Part shown: positions 1 to 7,363 of the stretch, piece by piece | Layout: each line of letters starts with the position of its first letter | How positions within the stretch are numbered: position 1 is the stretch's first letter | Assembly: GCA_009703545.1 (NCBI GenBank) | Contig: WLFX01000010.1 | Location: 1-12,833 of the forward strand | DNA length: 12,833 nucleotides | Source of the DNA: Actinomycetota bacterium | Lineage (GTDB): Bacteria; Actinomycetota; Actinomycetes; Actinomycetales; Microbacteriaceae | Direction of reading: 5' to 3' | Translations under genes and position numbers: made by a program | Notes under the pieces: model-generated | The model's database searches: none | What the model saw: only the letters and a program-made list of their open reading frames with translations | What the model was told of the DNA's origin: nothing

Positions 1-31
1 CACTCAGCGGCAGCATCATCTAGGGCACGAC

Positions 32-865
32 GTGGCCCCTTCGTCCGCTCGACATCGAGAGATTGTTCCCGTCGGAAACATTTCTCTTAGCGTCGACTTT
101 TCGGGCGGGGGGTCCACGTCGTTGGTGTTGTTGCACGGCGTAACCGCAAACCTCGCGGTGTGGGAGCCAATCGTCGCAATTCTGGAAAAAACGTTTCACA
201 TCATGGCCGTGGATCAGCGAGGACATGGGCGAAGCGATAAGCCCGCGACCGGGTATTCCGCATCCGACTACAGTTCCGATGTTGCTCGGTTAATTGAAAC
301 TCGCGCGCCGGGGGGTCGGGCGGTCATCGTTGGCCACTCTCTCGGATCGCGCAACGCGATAGTCGCCGCGTCGACGTTCCCCCAGCTCGTATCTGGGTTC
401 GTCGGCATCGACTTCACTCCGTTCATCGAAGACGACGTCTTTGATTCCCTCGAACAACGCGTCACGGGTGGGTCACGAAGCTTTGAATCTCTCGATGACG
501 TCGAGGGTTACCTTGCCGAACGCTACCCCGCCATTCCACGCGACGCGATCGTGCGACGAGCCCGCAACGGTTTTGTGGAGAAAGACGGACTTTTTCGGCC
601 GCTCGCGGATCCGTTGGCAATGGCCCAAACCGTTCAAGGGTTAAGGGAAAACCTTGCCCCTGCACTTTCCGAGGTTGAGGTTCCGGGCTTATTGGTTCGC
701 GGGGTAAACAGTGTGCTCGTAACCGCGGCAGCGTTCGAGAGTACTAAGAATTTGCGCCCTGACCTGGAATTCGCTCTCGTGGAGGGCGCGGACCACTATG
801 TTCCGGAAGAAAAGCCAGTTGAGATTGCTCGATTGGTCCATGATTTTGTCAACCGAACCACTTAA
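32..865 (+). CDS. alpha/beta hydrolase, candidate (E)-2-(acetamidomethylene)succinate hydrolase
   Basis: A 277-residue cytoplasmic alpha/beta-fold hydrolase with no signal peptide. Seen: the oxyanion-hole HG at 35-36, the DQRGHGRSDKP block at 61-71, the nucleophile elbow GHSLGS with Ser103, and the C-terminal His255 in EGADHYVP. The usual acid after strand 7 is absent (VRGVNSVLV at 222-230), but Asp127 follows strand 6 in GIDFTP, so the triad is probably Ser103-Asp127-His255. From memory, the Mesorhizobium loti hydrolase that ends vitamin B6 pathway I uses Ser106, Asp130 and His258, with Arg146, Arg167, Tyr168 and Ser230 near the substrate. Residues here at each of those positions minus three are identical (R143, R164, Y165, S227). 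That enzyme splits the acyclic product of ring opening into succinic semialdehyde, acetate, ammonia and CO2. The GTG start follows a weak AGGG; the frame is open to the left edge, so the true start could lie outside. The alpha/beta hydrolase call is firm; the substrate is moderately supported. Confidence 0.9.
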   Translation: MAPSSARHREIVPVGNISLSVDFSGGGSTSLVLLHGVTANLAVWEPIVAILEKTFHIMAVDQRGHGRSDKPATGYSASDYSSDVARLIETRAPGGRAVIVGHSLGSRNAIVAASTFPQLVSGFVGIDFTPFIEDDVFDSLEQRVTGGSRSFESLDDVEGYLAERYPAIPRDAIVRRARNGFVEKDGLFRPLADPLAMAQTVQGLRENLAPALSEVEVPGLLVRGVNSVLVTAAAFESTKNLRPDLEFALVEGADHYVPEEKPVEIARLVHDFVNRTT

Positions 866-888
866 CACCTAGCTGATTGGAAAACACC

Positions 889-1350
889 ATGCCCAAGTAC
901 ATCGCCGACCTCACCGTTTCATCTCCTGATATTCCGTCCCTTGGCCGTATACCTGATCGATTTAGCGCAGATGCGGGAAACGCAATTCCGACCATCTCCA
1001 TCTCGGGGGTGGGTTCGGATGCAATTGAGCTCGCGTTCGTTCTCAACGATCCCGATGCACCATTGCCGAACGGGTTCACGCACTGGACGCTTTTCAACAT
1101 CCCAACGGACACGACCGAAATCTCGGCGGCGAATTTCCGTGATTTCACTCAGGGCTTGAACGGTATTGGCGAGCCCGTCTACACGGGTCCGCAGCCACCT
1201 CAGGGGCACGGTGTACATCACTATTATTTCTGGGTCTATGCGCTTGATGCGCACGTCGACGGGCCTCATTCGCGGGAGTCGTTCCTCGAAAAGTACGCCA
1301 GCAACATCCTCGAGCAAAATCGTTTTGTCGCGACATTCAGCACGCCGTAG
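889..1350 (+). CDS. YbhB/YbcL-family (PEBP-like) protein
   Basis: A 153-residue protein of the phosphatidylethanolamine-binding / Raf-kinase-inhibitor-like family, close in length to E. coli YbhB (about 158). Seen: the ligand-pocket motif DPDAP at 54-58, THW at 64-66, and the second conserved block from GPQPP at 100-104 through GHGVHHYYF at 106-114 to VYALD. No signal peptide is visible, so it is probably cytoplasmic. Bacterial members have a conserved anion-binding pocket but mostly no established role. The ATG at 889 is preferred over an in-frame TTG 12 bases upstream because GGA at 879-881 lies 7 bases before it. It begins 23 bases after the hydrolase stop and is probably cotranscribed with it. 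Its place in a catabolic cluster suggests binding of a small carboxylate or phosphorylated ligand, but that is a guess. Confidence 0.9.
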   Translation: MPKYIADLTVSSPDIPSLGRIPDRFSADAGNAIPTISISGVGSDAIELAFVLNDPDAPLPNGFTHWTLFNIPTDTTEISAANFRDFTQGLNGIGEPVYTGPQPPQGHGVHHYYFWVYALDAHVDGPHSRESFLEKYASNILEQNRFVATFSTP

Positions 1351-1373
1351 AAAACAAGGATAAGTTTGAATCA

Positions 1374-1395
1374 CGCGTCGTGCCCGACTGACGCG
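1374..1395 (+). promoter_or_regulatory. small hairpin and partial palindrome upstream of the iclR-type gene
   Basis: The 91-base gap between the PEBP-like gene and the regulator holds a 6-bp inverted repeat, CGCGTC (1374-1379) and GACGCG (1390-1395), with a 10-base loop. Ten bases further on is TTGG-TTT-CCAA (1405-1415), a short dyad of the sort IclR proteins often bind near their own gene. No T-tract follows the hairpin and no well-spaced -35/-10 pair was found. It may be a weak terminator after the PEBP gene, an autoregulatory site, or nothing. Confidence 0.3.
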
Positions 1396-1441
1396 GGTAT
1401 AGGTTTGGTTTCCAACTATTTTCTCGAGGGGTGAAACGATC

Positions 1442-2221
1442 GTGGCGAATCCGGCTAAAGCAACACGTGGCGTCGACAGCGCACGCCGTGTGTTGCAGAT
1501 TTTGCTGCAATTTAGCGAGACGAAGCCCGAGACGACGATCGAAGAAATTGCCAAAATCCACGGGATTTCAATACCTAGCGCATACCGGTATCTTTCACTT
1601 CTGCGCGAGATGTATCTTGTCGAGGAGCGCAATCGGGGGAGTTATTCGTTGTCACCCCAGGTTCTGCGCCTCGCTGCTGCGTCGGAAGTATCGCTCGACC
1701 TCGCGAGCGTTTCGAGGCCAGTACTGGAACGCATAATGCATGAAACACATGAAACGGCGCTCGTTGTTAAACGCATTCGGGATGCGGCGGTCTGTGTAGC
1801 GGTCGCCCAGCCCGACAAGAGTCTTGCGATTTCGTTCCGACCCGGGCACATCATGCCACTTCATCGCGGGGCCGCTGCGAAGACCTTGTTGGCTAATCTT
1901 CCCGCCCGGAAACAGCAGCAGTATTTCGCCGCGCTCGAACCTCAGTTGCTTCCAGAGGAACTTTTTCGTTTGGAGTCCCAGCTCGGTGTCATCGGGCAGA
2001 CAAACTTTGCGGAAAGTGAGTCGGAGGTCGATTCGGGCGTGTGGGCCGTCGCCGCTCCGGTCATTGTGAGTTCGCGCGTTGTTGGGGCTGTTTCGATTGT
2101 CGCTCCCGCATTCCGTATCCCCGAAGAAACCCGCGTGCGATTCCGGACCATTGTCAAGGATGCGTCGACAGAGATCGCCAATGGCATTCTCAACGAATCC
2201 CTCAGCCACCCCAACGGTTGA
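1442..2221 (+). CDS. IclR-family transcriptional regulator
   Basis: A 259-residue DNA-binding regulator of normal IclR length. Seen: an N-terminal winged helix-turn-helix (about 10-75) opening with the typical GVDSARRVLQIL, recognition region around 33-52 (TIEEIAKIHGIS then PSAYRYLSLL), and wing NRGSYSLSP. The C-terminal effector-binding domain (about 80-255) carries the family's RPGHIMPLHRGAAAKTLLA block and a late GVWAVAAPV strand. These proteins are dimers or tetramers that sense small aromatic or carboxylic metabolites. The GTG start follows GAGGGG (1426-1431) at a 10-base spacing. It lies directly upstream of the transporter operon, whose promoter carries a perfect 14-bp palindrome, so it is the obvious candidate regulator of that operon. 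The inducer is unknown; a vitamin B6 breakdown product would fit the enzymes nearby. Activator or repressor cannot be told from sequence. Confidence 0.93.
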   Translation: MANPAKATRGVDSARRVLQILLQFSETKPETTIEEIAKIHGISIPSAYRYLSLLREMYLVEERNRGSYSLSPQVLRLAAASEVSLDLASVSRPVLERIMHETHETALVVKRIRDAAVCVAVAQPDKSLAISFRPGHIMPLHRGAAAKTLLANLPARKQQQYFAALEPQLLPEELFRLESQLGVIGQTNFAESESEVDSGVWAVAAPVIVSSRVVGAVSIVAPAFRIPEETRVRFRTIVKDASTEIANGILNESLSHPNG

Positions 2222-2238
2222 GCTTGCATCTCGCTAAA

Positions 2239-2261
2239 CCGCGTTCGCTCAGCGGACGCGG
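2239..2261 (+). terminator. GC-rich hairpin after the iclR-type gene
   Basis: Inverted repeat starting 18 bases after the regulator stop. CCGCGT-T-CGC (2239-2248) pairs with GCG-G-ACGCGG (2252-2261): ten pairs including one T:G wobble, with a three-base TCA loop. A short T-containing stretch (GTTGTTT) follows a few bases later, but there is no clean T-tract. Many actinobacterial terminators lack one. It separates the regulator transcript from the operon promoter downstream. Confidence 0.5.
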
Positions 2262-2317
2262 CGACGTTGTTTGCGCCATTGAACCATAAGGCGATGTTCG
2301 CCGCACTCGCCGAAATT

Positions 2318-2331
2318 GATTTTCGAAAATC
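2318..2331 (+). promoter_or_regulatory. perfect 14-bp palindrome, candidate operator
   Basis: GATTTTCGAAAATC equals its own reverse complement over all 14 bases and ends one base before the -35 hexamer of the transporter operon. A site just upstream of -35 suits either activation or repression by the adjacent IclR-family protein, whose family commonly binds A/T-rich dyads. The identity of the binding protein is inference. Confidence 0.6.
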
Positions 2332-2332
2332 C

Positions 2333-2362
2333 TTGACTTGAACACCCATGTTCTTATATATT
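2333..2362 (+). promoter_or_regulatory. sigma-70-type promoter of the transporter/enzyme operon
   Basis: A -35 TTGACT (2333-2338) and a -10 TATATT (2357-2362) are separated by 18 bases. Each differs from consensus at one position. The surrounding DNA is clearly more AT-rich than the flanking genes. Transcription would start near 2369, giving a leader of about 70 bases before the ATG at 2442. This also argues against an in-frame ATG at 2367, which would lie at or before the transcription start. Confidence 0.65.
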
Positions 2363-2441
2363 CAAAGTGGAATTGCAAAGTGTAATAATTTCTACGCAGT
2401 TCTGGTTAGTCATCACTTCACATGGAAGGGAAAAAGGAAGA

Positions 2442-3524
2442 ATGAAACTTATTTCAGACAAGCCCCACGCCACCATCCGTTCGAGCATTGCACTGGGCAT
2501 CGCAGCCGCAGTGATTGCTCTTGCCGGTTGTGCGGCAACGCCGACTGAGACTGAGGAAGTCCCAACTGCGACGGGTTGCACCACAGAGCCCATCTCACAG
2601 TTCGCGGTCGTCACCCCGGAAACAGAAGCAGACCACGGTTGGAACCAGCAGGCGATTCTCGGAGCGGGCGAAGCTGCCACGCAACTGGGTATTACTGCTG
2701 ACATCAACAAGGGCGTCGGCTACGACAACGCCGAGGCGATCGTCCAACAGACCATCGACAAGGGAAACCAGTTTGTTATCGCTCACGCAAGTGGGTTCGC
2801 AACTGGTGGCGCTCGCGTCGCTGAGACGTCGGGTTCACCCGTCCTCGTCGTTGACCTTGACCAGAAGGTCCACTGCCAGGTAGCTGGTGTCTTCTTTGAC
2901 TCGCAAGAAGGCGGATACCTTGCCGGTATCGCAGCCGCAAACGCGACGAAAACTGGAACACTCGGCATTGTCGCTTCGGCTGAAGACGTCAACTGGTTCA
3001 ACATGGCCGGCGGATTCGCCCAGGGTGCTTACAGCGTCAACCCGGACCTCAAGATCGTCATCGCCTACATCGGTCCTGCCGAGTACGGTGACTCTGCCGG
3101 TGGCAAGCGCATCACCGAACAGGTAATCGCAGCCGGTGCCGACATCATCATCGGTATGGGTGACGGTGCAACCGTCGGTTACCTCCAGGCGATCGAAACT
3201 GCAAGTTCGACTGTTCAGTACATTGCGACCATCGGCGACGTTGCCGAAATCGACACGACTGGCGTTGAACTCACCTCGGTTCTATGGAACTTCGCGCCCA
3301 CTTATGTTCAGGCAATCAAGGACATCGACGCCGGTATCTTCGGTGACGCGAACTACACCTTGAACGTAGCCAACGGAGGTCTTTCGCTTGCGAAGACCGC
3401 CAACCTCAGCGCTGATGTACAAGCCGCTGTGGATGCAGCTACGGCCGGAATCGCAGATGGTTCCATCACCGTGATGACCTCGACCACCAAGGACGCGGTC
3501 CAGGCCATCATCGATGGCAAGTAG
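2442..3524 (+). CDS. BMP-family ABC transporter substrate-binding lipoprotein
   Basis: A 360-residue extracellular binding protein of the BMP/PnrA family, which delivers nucleosides or similar small molecules to an ABC importer. Seen: a lipoprotein signal peptide with basic N-region, hydrophobic stretch (about 13-27) and lipobox LAGC, placing lipidated Cys30 at the mature N-terminus; a Thr/Glu-rich linker; then the two-lobed core. Family landmarks are DHGWN at 64-68 (many nucleoside-binding members have a D-x-x-F-N pattern), FFDSQEGGYLAG at 151-162, and MGDGATVGYLQA at 239-250. The ATG at 2442 is chosen because it yields a normal signal peptide; purine-rich AGGAAG lies directly upstream with GGAAGGG (2424-2430) behind it. 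First gene of the operon, followed by a hairpin that may raise its mRNA level. The ligand is unproven: the co-transcribed transaminase suggests pyridoxamine or pyridoxal, a purine nucleoside being the default alternative. Confidence 0.93.
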   Translation: MKLISDKPHATIRSSIALGIAAAVIALAGCAATPTETEEVPTATGCTTEPISQFAVVTPETEADHGWNQQAILGAGEAATQLGITADINKGVGYDNAEAIVQQTIDKGNQFVIAHASGFATGGARVAETSGSPVLVVDLDQKVHCQVAGVFFDSQEGGYLAGIAAANATKTGTLGIVASAEDVNWFNMAGGFAQGAYSVNPDLKIVIAYIGPAEYGDSAGGKRITEQVIAAGADIIIGMGDGATVGYLQAIETASSTVQYIATIGDVAEIDTTGVELTSVLWNFAPTYVQAIKDIDAGIFGDANYTLNVANGGLSLAKTANLSADVQAAVDAATAGIADGSITVMTSTTKDAVQAIIDGK

Positions 3525-3549
3525 CGAACAGTAGTTCATTTACACACTC

Positions 3550-3584
3550 GTGGGGCGTGTTGCCGTTTCGACAACATGCCCCAC
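3550..3584 (+). promoter_or_regulatory. 13-bp intercistronic hairpin
   Basis: GTGGGGCGTGTTG (3550-3562) and CAACATGCCCCAC (3572-3584) pair over 13 positions, one of them G:T, around a 9-base loop. It lies in the 109-base gap between the binding-protein gene and the ATPase gene. There is no T-tract after it, so it is more likely a stabiliser or partial terminator than a full stop. Such elements in ABC importer operons let the binding protein be made in excess over the membrane subunits. Its function here is inferred. Confidence 0.65.
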
Positions 3585-3633
3585 GGGCATATCGTGGTAA
3601 ACAATTTCATGAGCAACTACTGAGGAGATTGAT

Positions 3634-5265
3634 GTGAACGCGCGCAGCGCAGCCGCAACACATTCGAACACACCTGTCGTCTCAATGCGACACGTCGGAA
3701 AGGTCTTCCCCGGCGTCATCGCCAACGACGACATCACGCTCGATATTCGCCCGGGTCGGGTGCACTGTCTCCTCGGTGAAAACGGGGCAGGTAAGTCGAC
3801 ACTCATCAGCATCCTGGCGGGTATGCAACAGCCCGACACAGGTTGGATCGAGATCGATGGCCAGAAGGTCAACATCTCGTCGCCCCGCTCTGCAATGGAC
3901 TATGGAATCGGGGTTGTCTACCAACATTCGACCCTCATCTCGACGATGACCGTGCTTGAAAACCTCATGCTTGGCGTCACGGGAGGCGCCTTCCTGAATC
4001 GGGAAAGTGCTCGCAGCCGATTAACGGAGATTTCTGCGATGCTCGGAGTCGAGATCGACCCAGATGCGGAAGCAGCCGACCTTGCACTTGGCCAACAACA
4101 ACAGGTTGAAATTGCCAAAGCGATGTGGAAAGGATCGAGGGTGCTGATCCTGGACGAGCCGACATCCATGCTTGCACCGCAGGCGATCGCGGACCTTGAC
4201 GCAAGTGTCGAGCGACTGACGAAAGACGGCATTGCCGTGATTTTCATCACCCATAAACTACGTGAGGCCTATTCCATGGGCGATGAGGTGAGCGTGCTCA
4301 GGCGGGGACGACTCGTTGCAAGCATTGATGCCGAAACTCTCGAAGGTCTGAGCGAAGAAAAGTTTACCAATGCCGTTTTGGCGGCCATGTTCGGTGACGA
4401 CATCTCTGCTATCGGGGATCGAAATGACGTCGAATTGTTGTCCGGAGCAAAAGTCGCCACAAAGGTGCGAACAAAGTCGAGCCGATCGGACGAGAAACTC
4501 GTCCTTCACCTCGAGGACGTTACCACTCCGTCGACACCGACCGAATTTGGCGTGTCAAACGTCTCTCTCAAATTACGCGCCGGTGAAGTAGTCGGGGTGG
4601 CGGGAATTGACGGACACGGGCAGAGCGCCCTCGCCGAGGTCGTGGCAGGTCAAGTTAGAGCGACAAGTGGCAGCGTCTTTCTGGACGGCGACGACGTGAC
4701 CAAACTCGGCGTGCGTGCTCGTCAAGAGCTCGGGCTGCGTTACGTCACGGATGACCGACTCCACGAGGGAATAGTCGCCGATTTGAGCGTTGCACTAAAC
4801 CTCTTGCTCAAACAAATCGGAAAACTTCCCTACTGGAAACGCGGACAAATCAGCAAGCCCGACGTCGATGCCGAGGCAACGAGACTCGTCGAAGCCTTCG
4901 AGATTCGCACGCCTAGCATTCATGCTCGCGCGGGCGCACTATCGGGTGGAAACATTCAAAAACTGCTCCTCGCGCGCGAATTGTCCCATCAACCCACGGT
5001 GGTCGTCTTCAACAAACCGACTTACGGACTCGACCTCAAGACGGTTAATCGCGTCCGAAAGATTGTCAAGGATTTCGCTGAACAGGGAGGGGCGGTGTTG
5101 CTGATTTCAACAGATTTGGACGAACTCGTCGAGCTTTCCGACCGCGTCGCCATCATTTCTCGCGGGCGCCTCGTTGGCGAGGTCGAAAATAATTCACCAG
5201 ATACGGCTCGACAGGTCGGAGAATTCATGGTCGGCTCGGCGCACTCGGAAGGAAATCATGTCTAA
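3634..5265 (+). CDS. ABC transporter ATP-binding protein with two nucleotide-binding domains
   Basis: A 543-residue tandem ATPase of the sugar/nucleoside importer type, energising the importer on the cytoplasmic face. NBD1 is complete: Walker A GENGAGKST (48-56), a modified signature LALGQQQQVEIA (150-161, usually LSxGxxQ), Walker B LILDEP with Glu175, and switch His207 in FITHKL. NBD2 is degenerate at its own catalytic site: the Walker A position reads GIDGHGQSA (324-332, Lys lost). The Walker B region reads VVFNKPTYGLD (457-467), with Asn460 and Lys461 in place of the Asp-Glu pair, and STDLDE replaces the His switch. Its signature LSGGN (436-440) is intact, so only one composite ATP site should hydrolyse; asymmetry is normal for this family. 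GTG start behind GAGGAG (3622-3627) at a 6-base spacing. Overlaps the next gene by 8 bases. Confidence 0.95.
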   Translation: MNARSAAATHSNTPVVSMRHVGKVFPGVIANDDITLDIRPGRVHCLLGENGAGKSTLISILAGMQQPDTGWIEIDGQKVNISSPRSAMDYGIGVVYQHSTLISTMTVLENLMLGVTGGAFLNRESARSRLTEISAMLGVEIDPDAEAADLALGQQQQVEIAKAMWKGSRVLILDEPTSMLAPQAIADLDASVERLTKDGIAVIFITHKLREAYSMGDEVSVLRRGRLVASIDAETLEGLSEEKFTNAVLAAMFGDDISAIGDRNDVELLSGAKVATKVRTKSSRSDEKLVLHLEDVTTPSTPTEFGVSNVSLKLRAGEVVGVAGIDGHGQSALAEVVAGQVRATSGSVFLDGDDVTKLGVRARQELGLRYVTDDRLHEGIVADLSVALNLLLKQIGKLPYWKRGQISKPDVDAEATRLVEAFEIRTPSIHARAGALSGGNIQKLLLARELSHQPTVVVFNKPTYGLDLKTVNRVRKIVKDFAEQGGAVLLISTDLDELVELSDRVAIISRGRLVGEVENNSPDTARQVGEFMVGSAHSEGNHV

Positions 5266-6406
5266 CCCCATTAGCGACGCGACGGGAATGATTCCTCTTC
5301 CATCGGATGGGCAATCGAAATTGTCTAAGGTCATGGAGACGCTTGTGCGCACGATTCTCCCCGTGGTGCTCGCACTTCTCACCTCGGTGGTGGTTCTCAT
5401 CGTCATTGGGAAAGACCCCTGGTTCTTTTACAGTGAAGTGTTTCGCTACGGGGTGATGGGGAATGGCTGGCAACAAACAATTCGGCTGATGGCGCCGCTG
5501 TTGCTCTATTCGGCGGGTCTCATCGTCGTCTTTCGCGGAAAGCTGTGGAATCTCGGTTATGACGCGCAGTACTTGCTCGGCTCTGTCGTCGTCGCGGGGT
5601 TCAGCCCAATGTTGATCGAGGTTATGCCTCTGTGGGCGGCCTTCACCGTGTCGCTCATTATGGGTACCGCTGCCGGTGCTGCCTGGACGCTCCTCCCTGC
5701 CGCGCTGAAAGCGCGCTATGGAACCAACGAAATTATCACAACCCTCATGATGTCTTTCATCGGAATCGGAATTTCGAACATGCTTGTTCGCGGACCATTC
5801 CAAAACCCGGACATCCACGTGCCTCAAACGCGAGTATTGCCGGTCGCCGATATGTTTCCGCAAATCCCTGGCACGCGCATTCATATCGGAATAATCATTT
5901 CCGTCGTCGTCGTGCTCATCATTCACCTACTTCTTACCCGCACGTCATTTGGACTCCGACTAGACGTTTTCGGATCGAGCCCAAAGACGGCACTGCACGT
6001 CGGCATCAATTCACCGCAAATGATTCTGATTCTGTTCATCTTGAGTGGCGCTCTCATTGGGTTGGCCGCCTCGGTGGACATGCTGGGCTATCAGGGCAAC
6101 CTCAGAGCAAACATTAATCCTGGGTATGGTGCGGCAGTGTTACCGTTTGTGTTCCTCGGTCGACTGAACATTCTGACGACAATTCCGTTTGTCGCCTTCT
6201 ATTGCATTCTTGATACCGGCGGTCGCTTAGCGTCGCTTGACAGCGGCTTAGACACCCACTTCCTCATGATCGTGATTGCGCTCATTTTGGTGTTCATGTC
6301 CGTCATCGAATACTTCGGCGTCAAAAAGGACCTCGGGCAGAGTTATCTTCCGCCCGGTCTGCGTCGTGCCGTCACGGGACTATTTGACAGAGGAGCACGC
6401 GCGTGA
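5258..6406 (+). CDS. ABC transporter permease (BPD_transp_2 type), first subunit
   Basis: A 382-residue membrane protein forming one half of the channel. Roughly eight to ten hydrophobic segments are visible, for example about 31-50, 77-92, 105-150 (two), 160-178 and several in the C-terminal half. Family landmarks are WNLGYDAQ at 97-104, where related nucleoside permeases usually have N-x-G-x-E-G-Q, and KARYGTNEIITTLMMSF at 151-167, the cytoplasmic loop expected to touch the ATPase. The ATG at 5258 is chosen because GGAAGGA (5247-5253) precedes it; it overlaps the ATPase stop by 8 bases, and a longer upstream frame would overlap far more. The N-terminal ~25 residues are polar and cytoplasmic. 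It ends in a GTGA overlap with the second permease. Confidence 0.94.
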   Translation: MSNPISDATGMIPLPSDGQSKLSKVMETLVRTILPVVLALLTSVVVLIVIGKDPWFFYSEVFRYGVMGNGWQQTIRLMAPLLLYSAGLIVVFRGKLWNLGYDAQYLLGSVVVAGFSPMLIEVMPLWAAFTVSLIMGTAAGAAWTLLPAALKARYGTNEIITTLMMSFIGIGISNMLVRGPFQNPDIHVPQTRVLPVADMFPQIPGTRIHIGIIISVVVVLIIHLLLTRTSFGLRLDVFGSSPKTALHVGINSPQMILILFILSGALIGLAASVDMLGYQGNLRANINPGYGAAVLPFVFLGRLNILTTIPFVAFYCILDTGGRLASLDSGLDTHFLMIVIALILVFMSVIEYFGVKKDLGQSYLPPGLRRAVTGLFDRGARA

Positions 6407-7338
6407 TCGACATCCTTACCACCACGTTTATCGCGACGTTCATTGCGGGCGTCATTGCGAGCGCAATTCCACTCGTCCTCGGTTCGCTCGGTGAAACACT
6501 GGGCGAGCAATCGGGGGTCCTCAACCTCGGCATCGAAGGAATGATGTTGTTCGGGGCGTATTTCGGGTTCGTCACAACCCTGGAAACCAATTCGTACTTC
6601 CTTGGTTTACTCGCGGGAATCGCAGCCGGCTTCGTGATGTCCATACTGATGGTGATGTTGAACATTTGGCTCGGGCTCAATCAGATTGTCATCGGGCTTG
6701 CCCTTACGATGATCGGTGGCGGTATCACGAGCGTTCTGTATTTCTCAACATATGGTCAGACGACTCCGCGGCTGGGTCAGCCCGACGTGTTTCCCATTCC
6801 GGTTCTCTCGGACCTTCCGGTTGTGGGTTCCAGCATCTTTCAACAACCATTGGCCTTCTGGATCGCATTGGTGCTCGCGTTTGTCGTCTCGGTCGTGCTC
6901 CGAAACACGAATTTCGGATTGCGCGTTCGAGCGGCAGGGCAAAACCCCAATTCCCTCGATGCCGCCGGAGGCAACGTCGTCCGCACCCGAACCTATGTGG
7001 CGCTTCTTGGCGGAGCATTCGCAGGTTTCGGCGGAGCATACTTAGCGCTCATGTCGGCGGGGACCTTCACGCCGTTCATGACATCAGGTATCGGGTACAT
7101 CGCCATCGTCGTCACTATGCTGTCGCGCGGACGAATTTTGTGGGTCATTGCATCATCATTTGTCTACGGAATAAGTGTGTCTGTTGGGACAGTGCTCCAG
7201 TTGACGTCGTTCGACCTTCCTACCGATGTGATCAAAATGCTTCCCTTCGTCGCGGTGATGATCACGCTCATCGTCTTTGCCCGCTCGTCTTACGTGCCCC
7301 CGGCACTCGGTGTGCCTTATACGCGTGGCGCGCGCTAA
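6403..7338 (+). CDS. ABC transporter permease (BPD_transp_2 type), second subunit
   Basis: A 311-residue, very hydrophobic membrane protein, the partner of the preceding permease. Seen: the canonical GVLNLGIEGMM at 38-48 and the coupling-loop region LGLNQIVIGLALTMIGGG at 90-107, followed by about five more hydrophobic segments. The heterodimeric permease pair plus tandem ATPase plus BMP lipoprotein is the standard composition of nucleoside-type BMP importers. GTG start inside a 4-base overlap (GTGA) with the first permease; AGAGGAG (6389-6395) lies 7 bases upstream, which fixes the start. The aminotransferase gene begins 25 bases after its stop, tying enzyme and importer into one transcript. 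Confidence 0.94.
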   Translation: MIDILTTTFIATFIAGVIASAIPLVLGSLGETLGEQSGVLNLGIEGMMLFGAYFGFVTTLETNSYFLGLLAGIAAGFVMSILMVMLNIWLGLNQIVIGLALTMIGGGITSVLYFSTYGQTTPRLGQPDVFPIPVLSDLPVVGSSIFQQPLAFWIALVLAFVVSVVLRNTNFGLRVRAAGQNPNSLDAAGGNVVRTRTYVALLGGAFAGFGGAYLALMSAGTFTPFMTSGIGYIAIVVTMLSRGRILWVIASSFVYGISVSVGTVLQLTSFDLPTDVIKMLPFVAVMITLIVFARSSYVPPALGVPYTRGAR

Positions 7339-7363
7339 CCGATTGAACAACTGGAGAAACCGC

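Noticed and set aside
3..23. A short frame (LSGSII then stop) ending 8 bases before the hydrolase start, possibly the tail of an upstream cotranscribed gene
   Set aside because: Six codons are too few to support a gene, although the close spacing fits an upstream operon member such as the ring-opening oxygenase.
2367..2441. N-terminal extension of the binding-protein frame from an ATG at 2367
   Set aside because: It would start at or before the predicted transcription start and would bury the lipoprotein signal peptide.
2369..2441. Possible riboswitch in the ~70-base leader of the operon
   Set aside because: The leader is short and AT-rich, and no paired architecture or known riboswitch core could be drawn.
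5225..5926. Long minus-strand open frame opposite the ATPase/permease genes
   Set aside because: Its composition is Arg/His/Asp-rich without domain features, as expected for an antisense shadow of a real GC-rich gene.
7277..7363. Upstream extension of the aminotransferase frame
   Set aside because: It overlaps the permease gene in another frame; the ATG at 7364 has a good GGAGA site and matches the expected family N-terminus.
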